This document shows positions 61,905-64,000 of a stretch of 64,000 bases of DNA, piece by piece. Origin of the DNA: JAVBMU01 sp031551755 (lineage in GTDB: Bacteria > Actinomycetota > Actinomycetes > Actinomycetales > Cellulomonadaceae); the NCBI GenBank assembly GCA_031551755.1, contig JAVBNE010000058.1:1-64000 (forward strand), written 5' to 3'. Under the pieces are notes generated by a model that saw nothing but the letters and a program-made list of their open reading frames with translations, did not search any database and was not told the origin of the DNA. Position 1 is the first letter of the stretch. Every line of letters begins with the position of its first letter. The position numbers were made by a program, and so were the translations under genes.

Positions 61905-63821
61905 TCAGGCGCGCTTGGCCCGAGCCGTGGCCCGGGCGCGCTCCGTCTGATCGAGGACAACCTTGCGGATACGGACCGTGGTGGGCGTCACCTCGACGCA
62001 TTCGTCCTCGCGGGCGAACTCCAGCGACTCCTCGAGCGTGAGGTGGCGCGGCGGGACGAGGTTCTCAAAGTTGTCGGCAGTCGAGGACCGCATGTTCGTG
62101 AGCTTCTTCTCCTTGGTGATGTTCACGTCCATGTCTTCGTTGCGGGAGTTCTCCCCCACGATCATGCCCTCGTACACCTCCTGCGTGGGGTCCACGAAGA
62201 AGGAACCGCGTTCCTGGAGGTTGATCATGGCGAAGGGCGTCACCGAACCGGCCCGGTCCGCAACGAGCGAGCCCGTCAAACGAGTCTCAATGGACCCGGC
62301 CCACGGCTCGTAGCCCTCCGAGATGGAAGAGGCGATGCCGGTACCTCGGGTGTCGGTCAAGAACCGCGTCCGGAAACCGATGAGGCCACGGGCTGGCACC
62401 ACAAACTCCATCCGAACCCATCCGGTGCCGTGGTTCGACATCGTCTCCATGCGGCCCTTGCGCTGGGCGAGCAACTGCGTGACTGAGCCCAGGTACTCCT
62501 CGGGCACGTCGATCGTCATTCGCTCCATTGGCTCATGCACCTTGCCGTCGATGGTCTTCGTGACCACCTGAGGCTTGCCGACGGTGAGCTCGAAACCCTC
62601 TCGGCGCATCTGCTCGACGAGGATCGCCAGCGCCAGTTCGCCACGCCCCTGCACCTCCCAGGCATCGGGGCGTTCGGTGGGCAGGACCCGCAGCGAGACG
62701 TTGCCGACGAGTTCGGAGTCCAGCCGGTCCTTCACCTGACGGGCGGTGACCTTGTGGCCCTTGCCGCCCTTTCCGGCCAGCGGGGAGGTGTTGATCCCGA
62801 TGGTCATGGAGATCGCCGGGTCGTCGACGGTGATCAGCGGCAGCGGGCGCGGGTCGTCCGGGTCGGCCAGGGTCTCGCCGATGGTGATGCCCTCGATCCC
62901 GGCGACCGCGACGATGTCGCCCGGTCCCGCGGTGGCGGTCGGCACCCGTTCCAGGGCCTGGGTGGCCAGCAGCTCGGTGACCTTGACGGTCTGGGTCGTG
63001 CCGCCGTGCCGCACCCAGGCCACCTGCTGCCCCTTGGTCAGGGTGCCGTTGAAGATCCGCAGCAGCGCCAGGCGCCCCAGGAACGGCGAGGCGTCGAGGT
63101 TGGTGACGTGGGCCTGCAGGGGCGCCTCGGGGTCGTAGGTCGGGGCGGGGATCCGGTCGAGGATCGTGGCGAACAGCGGTTCCAGGTCCGGGCTGTCGGG
63201 CAGCTGGCCGTCGGCCGGGGCGGTCAGGGAGGCCCGCCCCGCCTTGGCCGCGGCGTAGACGACGGGCACGTCGAGCACCGCGTCCAGGTCCAGCTCGGCA
63301 TCGTCTTCGTGCAGGTCGGACGCCAGCCCGAGCAGCAGGTCGTGGGTCTCCTCGACGACCTCGGCGATCCGGGCGTCGGACCGGTCGACCTTGTTGACCA
63401 CGAGCACCACCGGCAGCTTCGCCGCCAGGGCCTTGCGCAGCACGAACCGGGTCTGCGGCAGGGGGCCTTCCGAGGCGTCGACGAGCAGTACCACCCCGTC
63501 CACCATGGACAGCCCCCGTTCGACCTCCCCGCCGAAGTCGGCGTGGCCGGGGGTGTCGACGACGTTGATCGTCACCCCGTCGGGCTGGCCCACGGCGGCG
63601 GCGTGCTCCCCGGCGTACCGCACCGCGGTGTTCTTCGCCAGGATCGTGATGCCTTTTTCCCGTTCCAGCTCGCCGGAGTCCAGGGCGCGGCGTTCGACGT
63701 GGTCGTGCTCGCCGAAGGCACCCGTCTGCCACAGCATGGCGTCCACCAGGGTCGTCTTGCCGTGGTCGACGTGCGCGACGATCGCCACGTTCCGCAGGTC
63801 AGGCCGGGTTGCCAGAGGCAC
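61905..63821 (-). CDS. typA: Ribosome-associated GTPase TypA/BipA
   Basis: Translational GTPase for stress and low-temperature ribosome assembly. G motifs: AHVDHGKTTLVDAM (G1), the switch region ending KGITILAKN, DTPGHADFGGEVE (G3) and NKVDR (G4). Domains II, III and V and the BipA-specific C-terminal domain (MIVGENSRNEDMDVNITKEK, a 20-residue block) are complete in 638 aa. It starts at GTG 63821 with GGAG about 7 nt upstream and heads the typA-mshB run. A TAGAAT -10 box lies at 63877-63882. Confidence 0.97.
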   Translation of the reverse strand: MPLATRPDLRNVAIVAHVDHGKTTLVDAMLWQTGAFGEHDHVERRALDSGELEREKGITILAKNTAVRYAGEHAAAVGQPDGVTINVVDTPGHADFGGEVERGLSMVDGVVLLVDASEGPLPQTRFVLRKALAAKLPVVLVVNKVDRSDARIAEVVEETHDLLLGLASDLHEDDAELDLDAVLDVPVVYAAAKAGRASLTAPADGQLPDSPDLEPLFATILDRIPAPTYDPEAPLQAHVTNLDASPFLGRLALLRIFNGTLTKGQQVAWVRHGGTTQTVKVTELLATQALERVPTATAGPGDIVAVAGIEGITIGETLADPDDPRPLPLITVDDPAISMTIGINTSPLAGKGGKGHKVTARQVKDRLDSELVGNVSLRVLPTERPDAWEVQGRGELALAILVEQMRREGFELTVGKPQVVTKTIDGKVHEPMERMTIDVPEEYLGSVTQLLAQRKGRMETMSNHGTGWVRMEFVVPARGLIGFRTRFLTDTRGTGIASSISEGYEPWAGSIETRLTGSLVADRAGSVTPFAMINLQERGSFFVDPTQEVYEGMIVGENSRNEDMDVNITKEKKLTNMRSSTADNFENLVPPRHLTLEESLEFAREDECVEVTPTTVRIRKVVLDQTERARATARAKRA

Positions 63822-63876
63822 GCGGGTACTCCGTCTCAGGTGTGGGGGACGACGAACCCCACGGTCCGCCGCGCAG

Positions 63877-63882
63877 ATTCTA
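63877..63882 (-). promoter_or_regulatory. Candidate -10 box of typA
   Basis: Minus-strand TAGAAT lies 55 nt before GTG 63821. That gives a leader of about 50 nt containing ACGGAG. I see no gene in 63883-64000. Confidence 0.45.
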
Positions 63883-64000
63883 CGACCGTTGCGCCCCGCG
63901 CCCCACCGGCACCTCCCCCGTTCGCCAGGCGGGGTCGGCTCTGCCCGCCGGTGCGGGCCCTCGCGCAGCGGGGAGGCGGGCCGGGCTGGGGCACGCCCAT

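Noticed and set aside
62533..63732. A 399-codon minus-strand frame overlapping typA in another register
   Set aside because: Extremely Arg/Gly/Pro-rich alternative frame inside a complete GTPase gene. It is a frame shadow, not a gene.

Overview
The window is high-GC DNA with dense, mostly operonic, often overlapping genes, many GTG starts, an acyl-CoA carboxylase epsilon subunit, a mycothiol gene (mshB), sigE-rseA-htrA-tatB, DUF3117 and a PIG-V type mannosyltransferase. That combination points to an actinobacterium. Gene content (EfeUOB, no mycolate genes) would fit a Micrococcales member such as the Dermatophilaceae/Intrasporangiaceae, but genus-level placement is inference only. From memory of the H37Rv map, gene order matches two Mycobacterium tuberculosis blocks: the left half resembles Rv3279c-Rv3336c (birA, accD5, accE5, maf, accA3, lpdA, deoD, pmmB, add, deoA, cdd, sdhCDAB, trpS) and the right half Rv1165-Rv1224 (typA, mshB, ferredoxin and aminotransferase, dapD, dapE, LOG, folP2, DUF3117, methyltransferase/sigE/rseA/htrA/tatB). 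The blocks meet between trpS and tatB.

Layout. 1-2951: a partial secreted protein, an SRAP abasic-site protein, an Rv1264-type adenylate cyclase and biotin ligase. 3054-8771: an acyl-CoA carboxylase cluster (beta subunit, an unknown small gene, epsilon subunit, a membrane protein, maf, biotinylated alpha subunit); BirA next door modifies the alpha subunit. 8784-12318: efeUOB iron uptake behind a DtxR/IdeR-like box. 12344-12996: small or decayed membrane-protein genes. 12997-20619: quinone reductase LpdA, divergent from a purine deoxynucleoside catabolic run (PNP, sugar-phosphate mutase, DeoC, two aldehyde dehydrogenase-like proteins). 20728-30909: small unknowns, then adenosine deaminase, thymidine phosphorylase, cytidine deaminase and a nucleoside ABC importer. 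Import, deamination, phosphorolysis, mutase, aldolase and aldehyde oxidation would form one route from nucleosides to central carbon. 31163-37246: M20 amidohydrolase, GDP-mannose synthesis and succinate dehydrogenase. 37325-42357: trpS and the sigE envelope-stress operon with htrA and tatB. 42477-50286: methyltransferase, leucyl aminopeptidase, DUF3117, mannosyltransferase, folP-like, LOG, dapE and dapD. 50286-57435: a lysozyme-like protein, citrate synthase, dapC, ferredoxin, tyrA, pheA and an unknown gene with an ACT-like tail. 57435-63821: a large VanW protein, a membrane protein, mshB and typA.

The clearest recurrent signal is regulatory: at least fourteen genes have a TAnnnT hexamer ending 5-7 nt before the start codon and little or no Shine-Dalgarno, the layout of leaderless mRNAs. 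At four junctions the TAG stop of the upstream gene is itself the start of that hexamer. I see no CRISPR array, insertion sequence, prophage, rRNA or tRNA, and no obvious defence or biosynthetic system. This is a largely housekeeping chromosomal region with a few unexplained genes.
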